Shown here piece after piece: positions 7,946-16,047 of a stretch of 49,150 nt of DNA. Numbering within the stretch: the stretch's first letter is position 1; each line of letters begins with the position of its first letter. This stretch comes from an uncultured Bacteroidales bacterium (GTDB taxonomy: Bacteria > Bacteroidota > Bacteroidia > Bacteroidales > UBA932): NCBI GenBank assembly GCA_900318955.1, contig ONMJ01000014.1, forward strand, positions 1 through 49,150, written 5' to 3'. Both the position numbers and the translations under genes were made by a program. Under the pieces are notes generated by a model that saw only the letters and a list, made by a program, of their open reading frames with translations, was not told where the DNA came from and ran no database searches.

Positions 7946-8779
7946 ATGATAACTTATCCCAATGTCAAGGTCAATCTGGGCCTAAATGTTATCCGTCGTC
8001 GCGAAGACGGATACCATGACATTGACACCGTATTCCTCCCTTATGGAGAAATCCACGATAGCCTCGAAATCATTACCGGCGATGACTGGAGCAGGACTTC
8101 AGCTGACATTTTTTCTTCGGAAGCTCCTGTCGCTCAGGCAATTTCTCCTGATGGAGCACTCATGATAACTATCGAGAGGAAAGAAGGAATCGACTGGGAT
8201 CCCCTCAAAGACCTGACCGCAAAGGCATACTTTCTACTCGCTGAAGAATTCAAACTCCCCCCGGTAAAGATATTCCTCCGGAAACATTCCCCAGTCGGCG
8301 CAGGACTCGGAGGAGGGTCCGCAGACGCTGCTTTCGCCCTCTCGATGATCAGCGAGATGTTCTCCCTCGGACTCTCTTTGGAGGATCTCGCTGCCAGGGC
8401 TTCTAAACTCGGCAGCGACTGCGCCTTTTTCATCTACAACCGCCCAATGAGAGGAGAAGGGAAAGGCGAAATTCTCACTCCTTTCAGCCTCAATCTTAAA
8501 GGTTATCATCTCAAGGTTTTCATCCCCGAAGGAGTCTCTGTCAGCACTGCCGAGGCATATCGCGGGATCGTTCCGTCAAAACCGGAAATACCTCTTTCAG
8601 AAGCTCTCAGCCACGATATTTCCGAGTGGAAAGATCTCGTTGTCAATGATTTCGAAAAGACCGTTTTCAAGATTTATCCCTCCCTGGAGGAGATGAAAAT
8701 GCAGATTTATGAAAGCGGCGCCGTCTATGCATCCATGTCAGGGTCTGGATCCGCACTTTTCGGCATCTTTAAAGACTGA
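7946..8779 (+). CDS. ispE: 4-diphosphocytidyl-2-C-methyl-D-erythritol kinase
   Basis: A 277-residue GHMP kinase of the methylerythritol phosphate route to isoprenoids. It phosphorylates the 2-hydroxyl of CDP-methylerythritol with ATP in the cytoplasm. The substrate end (KVNLGLNV and EDGYHDI) is at residues 8-25, the glycine-rich ATP loop PVGAGLGGGSADAA at about 115-128, and the C-terminal GHMP motif MSGSGSALFG near residue 265. Length fits the family. The next gene follows after 38 bases. No other MEP gene is in the window. Confidence 0.95.
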   Translation: MITYPNVKVNLGLNVIRRREDGYHDIDTVFLPYGEIHDSLEIITGDDWSRTSADIFSSEAPVAQAISPDGALMITIERKEGIDWDPLKDLTAKAYFLLAEEFKLPPVKIFLRKHSPVGAGLGGGSADAAFALSMISEMFSLGLSLEDLAARASKLGSDCAFFIYNRPMRGEGKGEILTPFSLNLKGYHLKVFIPEGVSVSTAEAYRGIVPSKPEIPLSEALSHDISEWKDLVVNDFEKTVFKIYPSLEEMKMQIYESGAVYASMSGSGSALFGIFKD

Positions 8780-8817
8780 TCACATTATCACAAACTAATA
8801 ACAATTATCCCCACATC

Positions 8818-9597
8818 ATGAAAAAGTTTCTTCTAATCCTCTCCCTTGCAGCAGTCTGCGTCTGCTGCTCCTCCCCTGCCGGTCAACGCCCGAAAGTACT
8901 CGCACACAGAGGTCTTTGCACAACCGGAACAGAGTTTACCACTGATGAGAACACCCTAGACGCCCTTATCCGTGCACAGGAAAAAGGCTGTGAAGGCGTT
9001 GAGTTCGACGTCTACCTTACTGCCGACAGCCAGCTTGTTATACGCCACGACAACGTCATTGAAAAAGGGAAATTGAGCTGCACCGGAAGCACATTCGACG
9101 AGATTCGTGCCCATGTACTTCCTTTCGGCCACCAAATTCCATCTCTGAGGGAATGGCTTGAGCAGGCGAAAAAGACCCCTCAGATGACACAGTTCCTCGA
9201 AATCAAAGCTCAGGATTCCGGCAAGGAGAAGGAACTTATCCGTCAGTCACTTGCCCTTATCAAAGAACTCGACATGATGGATCAGGTCTATATCCTTTCG
9301 TTCAAGAGCGAGACTCTTGACGAGGTGCTCCGCCAGGAACCCAAGATGAAAGTCGGCCTCAATTCTTCCAGCCTCCATGGCTCCATGCCGCCCCAGGAAG
9401 TCAAAGCACACGGATACGCCGGTATCTCATATAATGTCAGCGTCATATTCAACCACCCTGAGTGGATCAAGGAATTCCAGGATCTCGGCATTGACACCTT
9501 CCTATGGATGGTCAACAGCGACTTCATGAAAAAGCAGGGCGAAGAACTCGGATTCACCTGGATGACTACTGACTTTTACGACGTAATAGGATATTAG
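8818..9597 (+). CDS. Glycerophosphodiester phosphodiesterase, lipoprotein
   Basis: A 259-residue GDPD-family enzyme that would hydrolyse glycerophosphodiesters to sn-glycerol 3-phosphate and an alcohol. The N-terminal signal ends in VCCSS, so it is probably lipidated near Cys16/17 and sits in the envelope. Catalytic and metal residues are visible: AHRG near residue 30, EFDVYLT near 60, IRHDN near 73, and the late FLWMVN block. It lies five bases before the hydroxyacid dehydrogenase gene, so co-transcription is likely. A role in recycling head groups from phospholipids or teichoic-type polymers is inferred. Confidence 0.9.
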   Translation: MKKFLLILSLAAVCVCCSSPAGQRPKVLAHRGLCTTGTEFTTDENTLDALIRAQEKGCEGVEFDVYLTADSQLVIRHDNVIEKGKLSCTGSTFDEIRAHVLPFGHQIPSLREWLEQAKKTPQMTQFLEIKAQDSGKEKELIRQSLALIKELDMMDQVYILSFKSETLDEVLRQEPKMKVGLNSSSLHGSMPPQEVKAHGYAGISYNVSVIFNHPEWIKEFQDLGIDTFLWMVNSDFMKKQGEELGFTWMTTDFYDVIGY

Positions 9598-9601
9598 CCT
9601 C

Positions 9602-10636
9602 ATGAAAGTAGTGTGCGTGGGTGATGCTTATATCACCCCGGAAATGATGGAGAGCGGAGTCAGACCAGCCCTCAAAAGCGGCGACACCCTTGAAATCCTG
9701 TTTTTTGGAGAAAAAGATCGCAGAGACATGCGAGACATGGTCAAAGCGATTGAAGCGGGGAAAAGGGAAGAAATCGGCATGCCTGAAGGCCTGAAAGAAG
9801 CCGTACGCGACGCTGAAGTACTTATCGTCCATCTCTGTCCTGTCAATCGTGATCTTTTCCCGTGTGCACCGAATCTCAAAGCGGTAATGTCTTGCCGCGG
9901 AGGACTTGAGAACATCGACATACAGGCCGCCACGGAAGCCGGAGTGATTGTCTCCAATAACCCCGCCCATAACGCCAACGGCGTAGCCGAGTTTACGATC
10001 GGTCTGATTCTTTCCGAAACCAGGAATATTTCCAGGTCCAACATGGCCCTTAGAAACGGAGAATGGAGAAAAGTCTATCCAAACACTGCGACTACAATAA
10101 GGGAACTCACAGACATGACAGTCGGAATTATCGGATATGGTTCAATAGGGCGTCTGGTTGCCCGTAAATTGACAGTTTTCGGATGCAGAATCCTGGTCGC
10201 AGATCCTTACCGCACTTCTCTTGGAGACGATCCCGGAACGCTGGTCCCGATGGACACCCTGCTCGCCGAGTCCGATATTGTTACCCTCCATGCCCGTTCA
10301 GACCATGCAATAATGACAGAGAGGGAATTCGGCTTGATGAAGGAGCATTCATACCTTATCAATGCGGCCCGTTCATACCTTGTCGACCCCGATGCATTCC
10401 GCAAGGCAATGGACAGCGGAAAACTGCTCGGCGCTGCTTTCGACGTCTTCGAGACGGAGCCGACCATTCCCGAGTTTTATCTCCGCTATGACAATGTCAC
10501 TCTGACCAATCACCAGGCAGGAGACACTATCAATTCCTTCCGCGACGCTCCTATCACGGCAATCCATAATTATTTGGATTATCTCAGTGGCAAGCCGCTG
10601 CCTTTCTGGGTCAACAAATCGAAACTTTTACAATAA
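9602..10636 (+). CDS. D-isomer-specific 2-hydroxyacid dehydrogenase (NAD-binding)
   Basis: A 344-residue enzyme of the D-2-hydroxyacid dehydrogenase family, which interconverts 2-oxo and D-2-hydroxy acids with NAD(H). The Rossmann fingerprint IIGYGSIGR is near residue 180. The three active-site residues are in NAARSYLVD (Arg), DVFETEP (Glu) and LTNHQAG (His). The exact substrate cannot be read from sequence. It is two bases upstream of the rhamnulose-phosphate aldolase start, which suggests a shared role in sugar or lactaldehyde-type metabolism, for example handling a hydroxy acid made from the aldolase products. The family also includes phosphoglycerate dehydrogenases, and that cannot be ruled out. 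Confidence 0.88.
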   Translation: MKVVCVGDAYITPEMMESGVRPALKSGDTLEILFFGEKDRRDMRDMVKAIEAGKREEIGMPEGLKEAVRDAEVLIVHLCPVNRDLFPCAPNLKAVMSCRGGLENIDIQAATEAGVIVSNNPAHNANGVAEFTIGLILSETRNISRSNMALRNGEWRKVYPNTATTIRELTDMTVGIIGYGSIGRLVARKLTVFGCRILVADPYRTSLGDDPGTLVPMDTLLAESDIVTLHARSDHAIMTEREFGLMKEHSYLINAARSYLVDPDAFRKAMDSGKLLGAAFDVFETEPTIPEFYLRYDNVTLTNHQAGDTINSFRDAPITAIHNYLDYLSGKPLPFWVNKSKLLQ

Positions 10637-10637
10637 G

Positions 10638-11459
10638 ATGAAGACAATACTTGAAAACCGCCCTGCTCTCTCAGCAGTAATCGGCCAATGCGCCGAAGTG
10701 GCCGGATATCTTTGGGAAAAAGGCTGGGCAGAGCGCAACGGAGGCAATCTTACATACAACATCACAGAACTTGTAGACGATAAGATGCGCTCCCTCCCTG
10801 CCCTTGGACAGCCCCTTCCGATAGGCAGCGAGCTAAAGCATCTCAAAGGCTGCTGGTTCTATGCCAAAGGGACTGGAAGGCGAATGCGCGACCTGGCCCG
10901 TGATCCGATGGACAATGGTTGTATCATTCGCATAACCGACGACTGCGCCCACTACGAAATGGTAGCCGACAAGCCTGTTACTCCGACGTCTGAACTGCCT
11001 TCACATCTTGCCCTGCAAGACTATCTTCTAGGAAGCGGAAGCAGCTACAAAGCCACTTTGCACACTCATCCGATTGAGCTCGTAGCTCTATCCCACATCC
11101 GCCGTTTCTGCAATTCAGAAGAGCTCACCCGCACCCTTTGGTCAATGATTCCCGAGACATTGGCATTTGCCCCTCTTGGTATTGGATTCATTCCATTTAC
11201 CAACCCGGGCACAGTAGAGCTTGCAGAAGCCACGCTGAAAGAAATAGGCCGCTACGATGTGGTCCTTTGGGAAAAGCATGGCACTGTGGCCGTTGGTACA
11301 GACATGATGGACGCCTTTGACCAGACTGATGTACTCAACAAAGCAGCCTGCATCTATCGCGCCGCCCTATCCTTCGGTAGCGAACCCGAAGGCATGACTG
11401 ATGCCCAGATGAAGGATATTCAGGAGCTCTTCAAACTTCCAAAAACTAGGATAAAATAG
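10638..11459 (+). CDS. rhaD: Rhamnulose-1-phosphate aldolase
   Basis: A 273-residue class II aldolase of the AraD/FucA/RhaD group. It splits rhamnulose 1-phosphate into dihydroxyacetone phosphate and L-lactaldehyde. The zinc site is visible as LHTHPIELVAL with a further His in WEKHGTVAVG, and the Glu in TSELPSHLAL fits the acid/base position. Length matches E. coli RhaD. I chose the ATG at 10638, one base after the previous stop, over an in-frame start 17 codons earlier that overlaps the dehydrogenase. No rhaA, rhaB or regulator is in the window, so it is separated from a full rhamnose operon. Confidence 0.88.
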   Translation: MKTILENRPALSAVIGQCAEVAGYLWEKGWAERNGGNLTYNITELVDDKMRSLPALGQPLPIGSELKHLKGCWFYAKGTGRRMRDLARDPMDNGCIIRITDDCAHYEMVADKPVTPTSELPSHLALQDYLLGSGSSYKATLHTHPIELVALSHIRRFCNSEELTRTLWSMIPETLAFAPLGIGFIPFTNPGTVELAEATLKEIGRYDVVLWEKHGTVAVGTDMMDAFDQTDVLNKAACIYRAALSFGSEPEGMTDAQMKDIQELFKLPKTRIK

Positions 11460-11470
11460 CCTCTTTTTAA

Positions 11471-11500
11471 TAAAACCACACTTTCCGAAAAAAGGTTTTA
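11471..11500 (+). terminator. Possible weak terminator after rhaD
   Basis: TAAAACC (11471-11477) and GGTTTTA (11494-11500) are exact inverted repeats around a 16-base loop. It sits 11 bases after the rhaD stop. There is no clear T-run after it, so it could as well be a chance AT-rich hairpin. Confidence 0.25.
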
Positions 11501-11540
11501 AGGCTTTTATCCTCCCGGTAAGGAATAATGATGTAAGTTG

Positions 11541-11568
11541 CGGGACCGCTCTCAGTTGAGCGGCCCCG
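11541..11568 (+). promoter_or_regulatory. Hairpin directly before the comM start
   Basis: CGGGACCGCTC and GAGCGGCCCCG form an 11-base-pair stem with one A-C mismatch and a six-base loop. It ends four bases before the ATG at 11573, so in RNA it would cover the ribosome-binding region. It lacks a T-run, which argues against a terminator for rhaD. It may reduce or control translation of comM. Confidence 0.4.
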
Positions 11569-11572
11569 AAAT

Positions 11573-13162
11573 ATGATAATCTATGTACATGGGGCAAAAT
11601 GCATCGGAATCGAAGCAATGCCCGTCACCGTCGAAGTAGACGTCACCTCTGGAATCGGAATCCACCTTGTAGGACTAGCCGACGCTGCTGTCAAAGAAAG
11701 CCTCTTAAGGACCATTACCGCCCTGCAATCAAAAGGATTCCGAATCCCGGGAAAGAAAATTGTAATCAATCTGGCACCCGCGGATATCTCGAAAAAAGGC
11801 TCTGGATACGACCTTCCTATCGCCATAGGGATTATTGCCGCTTCGGAACAGAAATCACTTCCAGGCCTCGGGAAATACCTGATTATGGGCGAATTGGGTC
11901 TGGATGGGAGCATCCGCCCGGTAGCTGGAGCTCTCCCCATGGCAGAGCTCTCAACTGGAAGCGGCTTCGCCGGGTGCATACTTCCCGAAGAGTCCGCCCT
12001 AGAGGCCTCAGAGTGCAGGGAGGGGCTTGTCTTCGGAGTAAAGACTATTGACGACGTACTTACTATCCTCGAAGAAGCCGACGACCCTTCAGAGTTCCTT
12101 ATATGGAACACTCCGCTTTACCGGGGGATGGAGAACGAATCAGTTGAGAGGAGGGCCGACTATCCGGATTTTGCCGATATACTCGGACAGGCGGGAGCGA
12201 AGCGTGGGGCCGAGATCGCTGCAGCTGGAGGTCACAATCTTATAATGGTCGGTGCGCCGGGATCAGGGAAGAGTTCTCTTGCAAAAGCGATTGCAGGGAT
12301 ACTCCCGCCTATGACAAGAGAAGAGGCTACGATTACAAGTAAAATCTACTCTGTTGCCGGAAAGGGAGGGAGCCGGTTCGGCCTTATGAGGGAAAGACCG
12401 TTCAGAGCTCCTCATAACAGCTCATCCCTTCCAGCCTTCTTGGGAGGAGGGAGCGGAGACAATATTATGCCGGGAGAAGTTTCCCTGGCGACAAACGGAG
12501 TGCTATTCATAGACGAGCTTTCGCTCACACCGCGGAGCGTTCTGGAGGCCTTGAGAGGCCCCCTTGAGGACCGGAAAGTGACTATTTCAAGATTGAAGGC
12601 AAAGGTCGAGTATCCGGCCTCATTCATGCTGGTGGCCGCTTCAAACCCATGTCCTTGCGGATACTTTGGAGAAGGAGAAAGGTGCACATGCACCCCGGGC
12701 CAAAGAGCCGCCTACCTTTCGAGACTATCAGGTCCCGTAATGGATAGACTTGATCTTCAAGTACTTATGCATCCCGTAGATCCCTCCAAGCTCATCGATG
12801 GAATCAAGGAAGAGCCTTCCAAGGCCATTGCCGCGAGGGTGGCGAAAGCAAGGGAAATACAACGTGAAAGATTTAAAGATATCGGGATATTTTGTAACAG
12901 CGAAATGTCTTCGAAGGAAATGGAAGCTTTCTGCCCTCTCAATGACGCCTGCAAGGATGTTCTCGGAAAAATCATGAAAAGGAGCGGCCTCTCCGCCAGG
13001 GCATTCAGCCGTATAATAAGAATCGCCCGAACCATAGCAGACCTTGAAGCCGTCTCGCTCATTGACACCACCAGACAGGATCCGGGGCCCATCCTTCCCC
13101 GCCACCTTCTTGAAGCCGCCTCCTACCGCTTCCTCGACAGAGCGAATATATTTGAAATTTAA
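11573..13162 (+). CDS. comM: YifB/ComM family magnesium-chelatase-like AAA+ ATPase
   Basis: A 529-residue cytoplasmic protein. The N-terminal third is the ChlI-like domain (VGLADAAVKESLLR, then KKIVINLAPADI), followed by the AAA+ core with Walker A GAPGSGKSS near residue 228 and Walker B-type LFIDELS, and a C-terminal chelatase-like domain. A zinc-like cluster PCPCGYFGEGERCTC is present, as in the family. ComM homologues are hexameric helicases that move branches during homologous recombination in natural transformation. Length and order match. The start with MIIYVHGAKCIGIEA fits the family. A hairpin lies just upstream. It ends in front of a promoter for hicB. Confidence 0.93.
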   Translation: MIIYVHGAKCIGIEAMPVTVEVDVTSGIGIHLVGLADAAVKESLLRTITALQSKGFRIPGKKIVINLAPADISKKGSGYDLPIAIGIIAASEQKSLPGLGKYLIMGELGLDGSIRPVAGALPMAELSTGSGFAGCILPEESALEASECREGLVFGVKTIDDVLTILEEADDPSEFLIWNTPLYRGMENESVERRADYPDFADILGQAGAKRGAEIAAAGGHNLIMVGAPGSGKSSLAKAIAGILPPMTREEATITSKIYSVAGKGGSRFGLMRERPFRAPHNSSSLPAFLGGGSGDNIMPGEVSLATNGVLFIDELSLTPRSVLEALRGPLEDRKVTISRLKAKVEYPASFMLVAASNPCPCGYFGEGERCTCTPGQRAAYLSRLSGPVMDRLDLQVLMHPVDPSKLIDGIKEEPSKAIAARVAKAREIQRERFKDIGIFCNSEMSSKEMEAFCPLNDACKDVLGKIMKRSGLSARAFSRIIRIARTIADLEAVSLIDTTRQDPGPILPRHLLEAASYRFLDRANIFEI

Positions 13163-13182
13163 TACTAGTTTTAGTATCTTTG
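13151..13182 (+). promoter_or_regulatory. Promoter of hicB with overlapping operator-like palindrome
   Basis: TTTG (13151-13154), 20 bases, then TATCTTTG (13175-13182) match the Bacteroidota consensus exactly. Between and over the -7 element lies ATACTA-GTTT-TAGTAT (13162-13177), a perfect inverted repeat. Its place, partly covering the -7 box, suits a repressor site. HicB antitoxins with ribbon-helix-helix tails often bind such sites in their own promoters. The leader of about 85 bases before the hicB ATG contains only an 11-codon ORF (13198-13233). Confidence 0.65.
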
Positions 13183-13272
13183 CATTGTATTCATATATGA
13201 GTACGACTGAAAAATCAGGAAAGGAACATTGAAAAACATTCTTCAGTTCCTCAAAGAAAAAAAAGAGTTATT

Positions 13273-13617
13273 ATGGGAAGGCTTCGTTACAAAGGGTACG
13301 TCGGTAGCGTAGAATACGCTGAAGAAGACAATTGTTTTTATGGAAAGGTACTGGGATTAAGACGAGACGGCATCGTTTATGAAGGGGATACTGCAATTTC
13401 TCTAAAGAAAGACTTTGAGGATGCTATAGATCATTATCTTGAGTCCTGCAAGCAAAATGGGATAACCCCTGAAAAACCATATAGCGGAAAACTTGTGCTT
13501 AGAATGACTCCTGAACTACACAGCATAATCGCCGAAAAAGCCTCTGACAAGGGGGAAAGCATCAATGATTTCATAAATCTCGCCATAAAAGAAGCTTTAA
13601 GTCTCTCCCTTGTTTAG
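13273..13617 (+). CDS. hicB: HicB family antitoxin, no HicA partner seen
   Basis: A 114-residue protein with a partly degraded RNase-H-like HicB domain (residues 1-70, YKGYVGSVEYAEEDNCFYGK, then ISLKKDFEDAIDHYLESC) and a C-terminal ribbon-helix-helix segment (RMTPELHSIIAEKA, then INDFINLAIKEAL) that should bind DNA. HicB normally neutralises the mRNA-cutting toxin HicA encoded beside it. No HicA ORF lies on either side: the upstream 110 bases are promoter and leader, and the next gene is tsaE. It is therefore an orphan, perhaps kept as a small repressor. Codon use is more AT-rich than the neighbours. Confidence 0.85.
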   Translation: MGRLRYKGYVGSVEYAEEDNCFYGKVLGLRRDGIVYEGDTAISLKKDFEDAIDHYLESCKQNGITPEKPYSGKLVLRMTPELHSIIAEKASDKGESINDFINLAIKEALSLSLV

Positions 13618-13638
13618 ATTGAATTATCCTACCTGAAT

Positions 13639-14064
13639 ATGAAACACGAAATCATAATAAATAGTCTCCAGGACCTTGACAGGGCTGCCGGAGAGTTTCT
13701 AGAAGAAATCGGAGACAATAGAATCATAGCCCTTTATGCTCCAATGGGAGCAGGAAAGACCACTTTTACGACTGCTCTATGTAAACGCCTTGGAGTCGTC
13801 GAAGACGCTGTCAGTTCACCGACTTTCGCAATAGTCAATGAATACCGCACCTCTTCCGGGGAACCGATGTATCATTTCGATTTCTATAGAATCACAAAAC
13901 TTCAGGAAGCTGTCGACATCGGCTTTTTCGACTACATCGACAGCGGTGATCTATGTATTATGGAGTGGCCGGAAAATATCGAAGATCTTCTACCGGAAGA
14001 GACTCTCAGGGTATCGATAAAAGTGCTTCCCGACGAGTCCAGAGTCATTTCTTGGGAAGATTAG
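13639..14064 (+). CDS. tsaE: tRNA threonylcarbamoyladenosine biosynthesis ATPase TsaE
   Basis: A 141-residue P-loop ATPase. It works with TsaB and TsaD to place threonylcarbamoyl on A37 of tRNAs that read ANN codons. Walker A is APMGAGKTTFT near residue 35. Family blocks SSPTFAIVNEY and FDFYRI follow, then IMEWPENI. Length is normal. The gene follows hicB by 21 bases. Its stop overlaps the sufD stop on the other strand by four bases, so the two convergent operons share their ends with no room for a separate terminator. Confidence 0.95.
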   Translation: MKHEIIINSLQDLDRAAGEFLEEIGDNRIIALYAPMGAGKTTFTTALCKRLGVVEDAVSSPTFAIVNEYRTSSGEPMYHFDFYRITKLQEAVDIGFFDYIDSGDLCIMEWPENIEDLLPEETLRVSIKVLPDESRVISWED

Positions 14065-14723
14065 GCCAGGGACCTTACCTCCCTTTCAAAGACGTCTCTA
14101 CCAGATTCTTCGAGCCGGGAAAGGACCGGAGACAGGAATGAAATCATCTGCAAGACCTTAGCTTCGCTCTCCGGTATGCCACGGGAACGCATGTAGAACT
14201 GCTCTTCTTCGCTGAGCTTTCCGACAGTAGCGCCATGGGAACACTTCACATCGTCGGCATATATCTCCAGCTGAGGCTTTGTCTCTACCCTGGCGTCTTC
14301 TGAAAGTACGATGTTGTGATTCTCCTGATATGCCTCTATCTGCTGGGCATCGGGGGCTACGATAATCCGACCGTCAAAACGCACCTTCGATTTCCCGCCG
14401 GCAATGCCCTTAAAAAGTTGCCGGGAACAAGAGCGGCCGACGCGATGATGCATAATAATATTGAAAGAAACATCTTCGGAGCTTCCGGTCAGATATGCGC
14501 CGAAAAGCTCGACCGAGGCGCCCTCTCCGACAATATCGACTTCGATATCAAACGAAGAAGACTTCCCGGGAAGGACGGAACACACGACCTTGAGGGTCGC
14601 TCCTTCCTCAACGACATAGTGCCTCTCCGCCCCGCCGGACAAGGTCTCCTCAAAGCTATCCTTGACAAAGACTGTCTCCTGACGAGTTGCCACTATTGAA
14701 GGTATGTAATTGCCGTGGCCCAT
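14061..14723 (-). CDS. sufD: SufD-like Fe-S scaffold protein, short form
   Basis: A 220-residue SufB/SufD family protein. SufD partners with SufB and SufC in the scaffold that assembles Fe-S clusters. The family C-terminal block is clear: QLEIYADDVKCSHGATVGKL followed by FYMRSRGIPESEAK. Typical SufD is around 400-450 residues. Here only the beta-helix core and C-terminus remain; the N-terminal helical half is absent and there is no room for it because sufC stops three bases upstream of this ATG. The frame is intact, so it may be a compact functional version. No sufS or sufE follows. Confidence 0.85.
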   Translation of the reverse strand: MGHGNYIPSIVATRQETVFVKDSFEETLSGGAERHYVVEEGATLKVVCSVLPGKSSSFDIEVDIVGEGASVELFGAYLTGSSEDVSFNIIMHHRVGRSCSRQLFKGIAGGKSKVRFDGRIIVAPDAQQIEAYQENHNIVLSEDARVETKPQLEIYADDVKCSHGATVGKLSEEEQFYMRSRGIPESEAKVLQMISFLSPVLSRLEESGRDVFEREVRSLA

Positions 14724-14726
14724 CGC

Positions 14727-15470
14727 TTAGAACCTGTCAAATCCGTTATTCTCAATTACTTCCACAAGCTCCGCTCCGCCTGTCGCTACAATGCTCCCAC
14801 CTTTCAGTACATGGACGACATCCGGGCGGACATACTCCAGAAGCTTTTGATAATGGGTAATAATAATGACCCCTTTCTCAGGGCTTCTCAGTGCGTTGAC
14901 CCCGTCTGCGACAATCTTGAGAGCGTCGACATCGAGTCCGCTATCCGTCTCGTCAAGTATGGATAGATCCGGCTCAAGCATTGCCATCTGAAATATCTCG
15001 TTGCGCTTTTTCTCTCCTCCGGAAAAACCGACATTGACTTCCCTCTTGGAGAACTCGGGCTTCATGCCGACAAAGGCCATCTTTTCTTTCATAAACTTAA
15101 GAAAATCAGATGTCTTGAGCGGTTCCAACCCACGGGCCTTCCTATGAGCGGCAAGGGCTGTCTTCATGAAAGAAGTGATCGTCACTCCAGGAATTTCGAC
15201 AGGATACTGGAAGGACATGAAAAGACCGGCCCAACTGCGCTCCTCCGGGCTCATCGAAAGAAGATCTTGCCCTTTAAAAAAGACACTCCCCGAAGTAACG
15301 GTATAGTCAGGCTTTCCAGTCAGGACTGCGCTGAGAGTACTTTTCCCCGCTCCATTGGGGCCCATGACAGCATGGACCTCGCCAGGAAGGATTGTCATAT
15401 CTATTCCCTTGAGGATTTCCTTGTCTCCGATCGAAGCGCGGAGACCATTGATTTCCAGAAGATTATTCAT
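14727..15470 (-). CDS. sufC: Fe-S cluster assembly ATPase SufC
   Basis: A 247-residue ABC-type ATPase that powers the SufBCD scaffold. Walker A is GPNGAGKST, the Q-loop is MSFQYPVEIPG, the signature is GFSGGEKKRNEIFQM, and the Walker B region reads LSILDETDSGLDVDALK, all as in SufC. I chose the ATG at 15470 ([10 protein letters not shown]) because longer in-frame starts would extend into pnuC without family similarity. It overlaps the pnuC stop by eight bases and leads into sufD three bases later. Confidence 0.95.
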   Translation of the reverse strand: MNNLLEINGLRASIGDKEILKGIDMTILPGEVHAVMGPNGAGKSTLSAVLTGKPDYTVTSGSVFFKGQDLLSMSPEERSWAGLFMSFQYPVEIPGVTITSFMKTALAAHRKARGLEPLKTSDFLKFMKEKMAFVGMKPEFSKREVNVGFSGGEKKRNEIFQMAMLEPDLSILDETDSGLDVDALKIVADGVNALRSPEKGVIIITHYQKLLEYVRPDVVHVLKGGSIVATGGAELVEVIENNGFDRF

Positions 15471-16047
15471 TGTTGTAAAGCTTTTTCCATGAAACAAGCG
15501 ACCAGATTCCATTGGCGAGATAAATGCCGCAGACAATCGGCATGAAAACATTCCCTACCGAGATGTGAAGTATCAGCTGGGTAACATTCACAAGCAGCCA
15601 GGCCACCCAGCAATCCCACTTCTTGAGTGCGGACAGTAGCTGCGCGAGAAGTATGAGGACCGTTACGAGACAGTCGAGATATGGGTGCGGATCCGTAGGG
15701 AAGAGTTTGTCGAGGGTCCATCCCCATGCAAAGGCGACTATGATGACTGCGCCTATGGATATTATCCTCTCGGGCCATGAAAGCATAGAGACCTTCAGGG
15801 AATCGTCGGAAGCTTTCTCATTCTCCCGCGGATGGGTCCAGCGGTAGTGGCCGAGGATATTGATAGAGAGAGATATAGGCTGAAGGAGCAGGCTCGCATA
15901 GAGGTTCTTTGTCATGAACATGACAAAAAGGGCGGCTGTATAGAAATAACCGACCCAGAAGTTGTACTTCGAGTTCCTCCCGGCAAGGATTACCGTCGTC
16001 AGTCCAAGGACAGAACAAACTATGTCAAGCACCGTTGCATTCATCAT
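15463..16047 (-). CDS. pnuC: PnuC-type nicotinamide riboside (or related vitamin) transporter
   Basis: A 194-residue inner-membrane protein with about seven hydrophobic helices. PnuC motifs are [17 protein letters not shown] in the middle and [16 protein letters not shown] in the later helix, where the Trp/Asn pair lines the substrate site. PnuC proteins carry nicotinamide riboside; the related PnuT and PnuX types carry thiamin or riboflavin, and I cannot separate them here. It lies between sufB and sufC, overlapping sufB by four bases and sufC by eight, so it is translated with the Fe-S operon. This placement is unusual. Confidence 0.85.
   Translation of the reverse strand: MMNATVLDIVCSVLGLTTVILAGRNSKYNFWVGYFYTAALFVMFMTKNLYASLLLQPISLSINILGHYRWTHPRENEKASDDSLKVSMLSWPERIISIGAVIIVAFAWGWTLDKLFPTDPHPYLDCLVTVLILLAQLLSALKKWDCWVAWLLVNVTQLILHISVGNVFMPIVCGIYLANGIWSLVSWKKLYNNE

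Noticed and set aside
10587-10637. Earlier start for rhaD
   Set aside because: The 17 extra codons overlap the dehydrogenase gene and are not like the family; ATG 10638 follows the previous stop directly.
13183-13272. A HicA toxin before hicB
   Set aside because: Only an 11-codon ORF fits in the leader; no HicA motif is seen.
14061-14064. A terminator between tsaE and sufD
   Set aside because: The stop codons overlap by four bases and I see no hairpin with a T-run at the junction.
15471-15551. Earlier start for sufC
   Set aside because: The added residues are an out-of-frame reading of pnuC; SufC proteins start near MNNLLEI.
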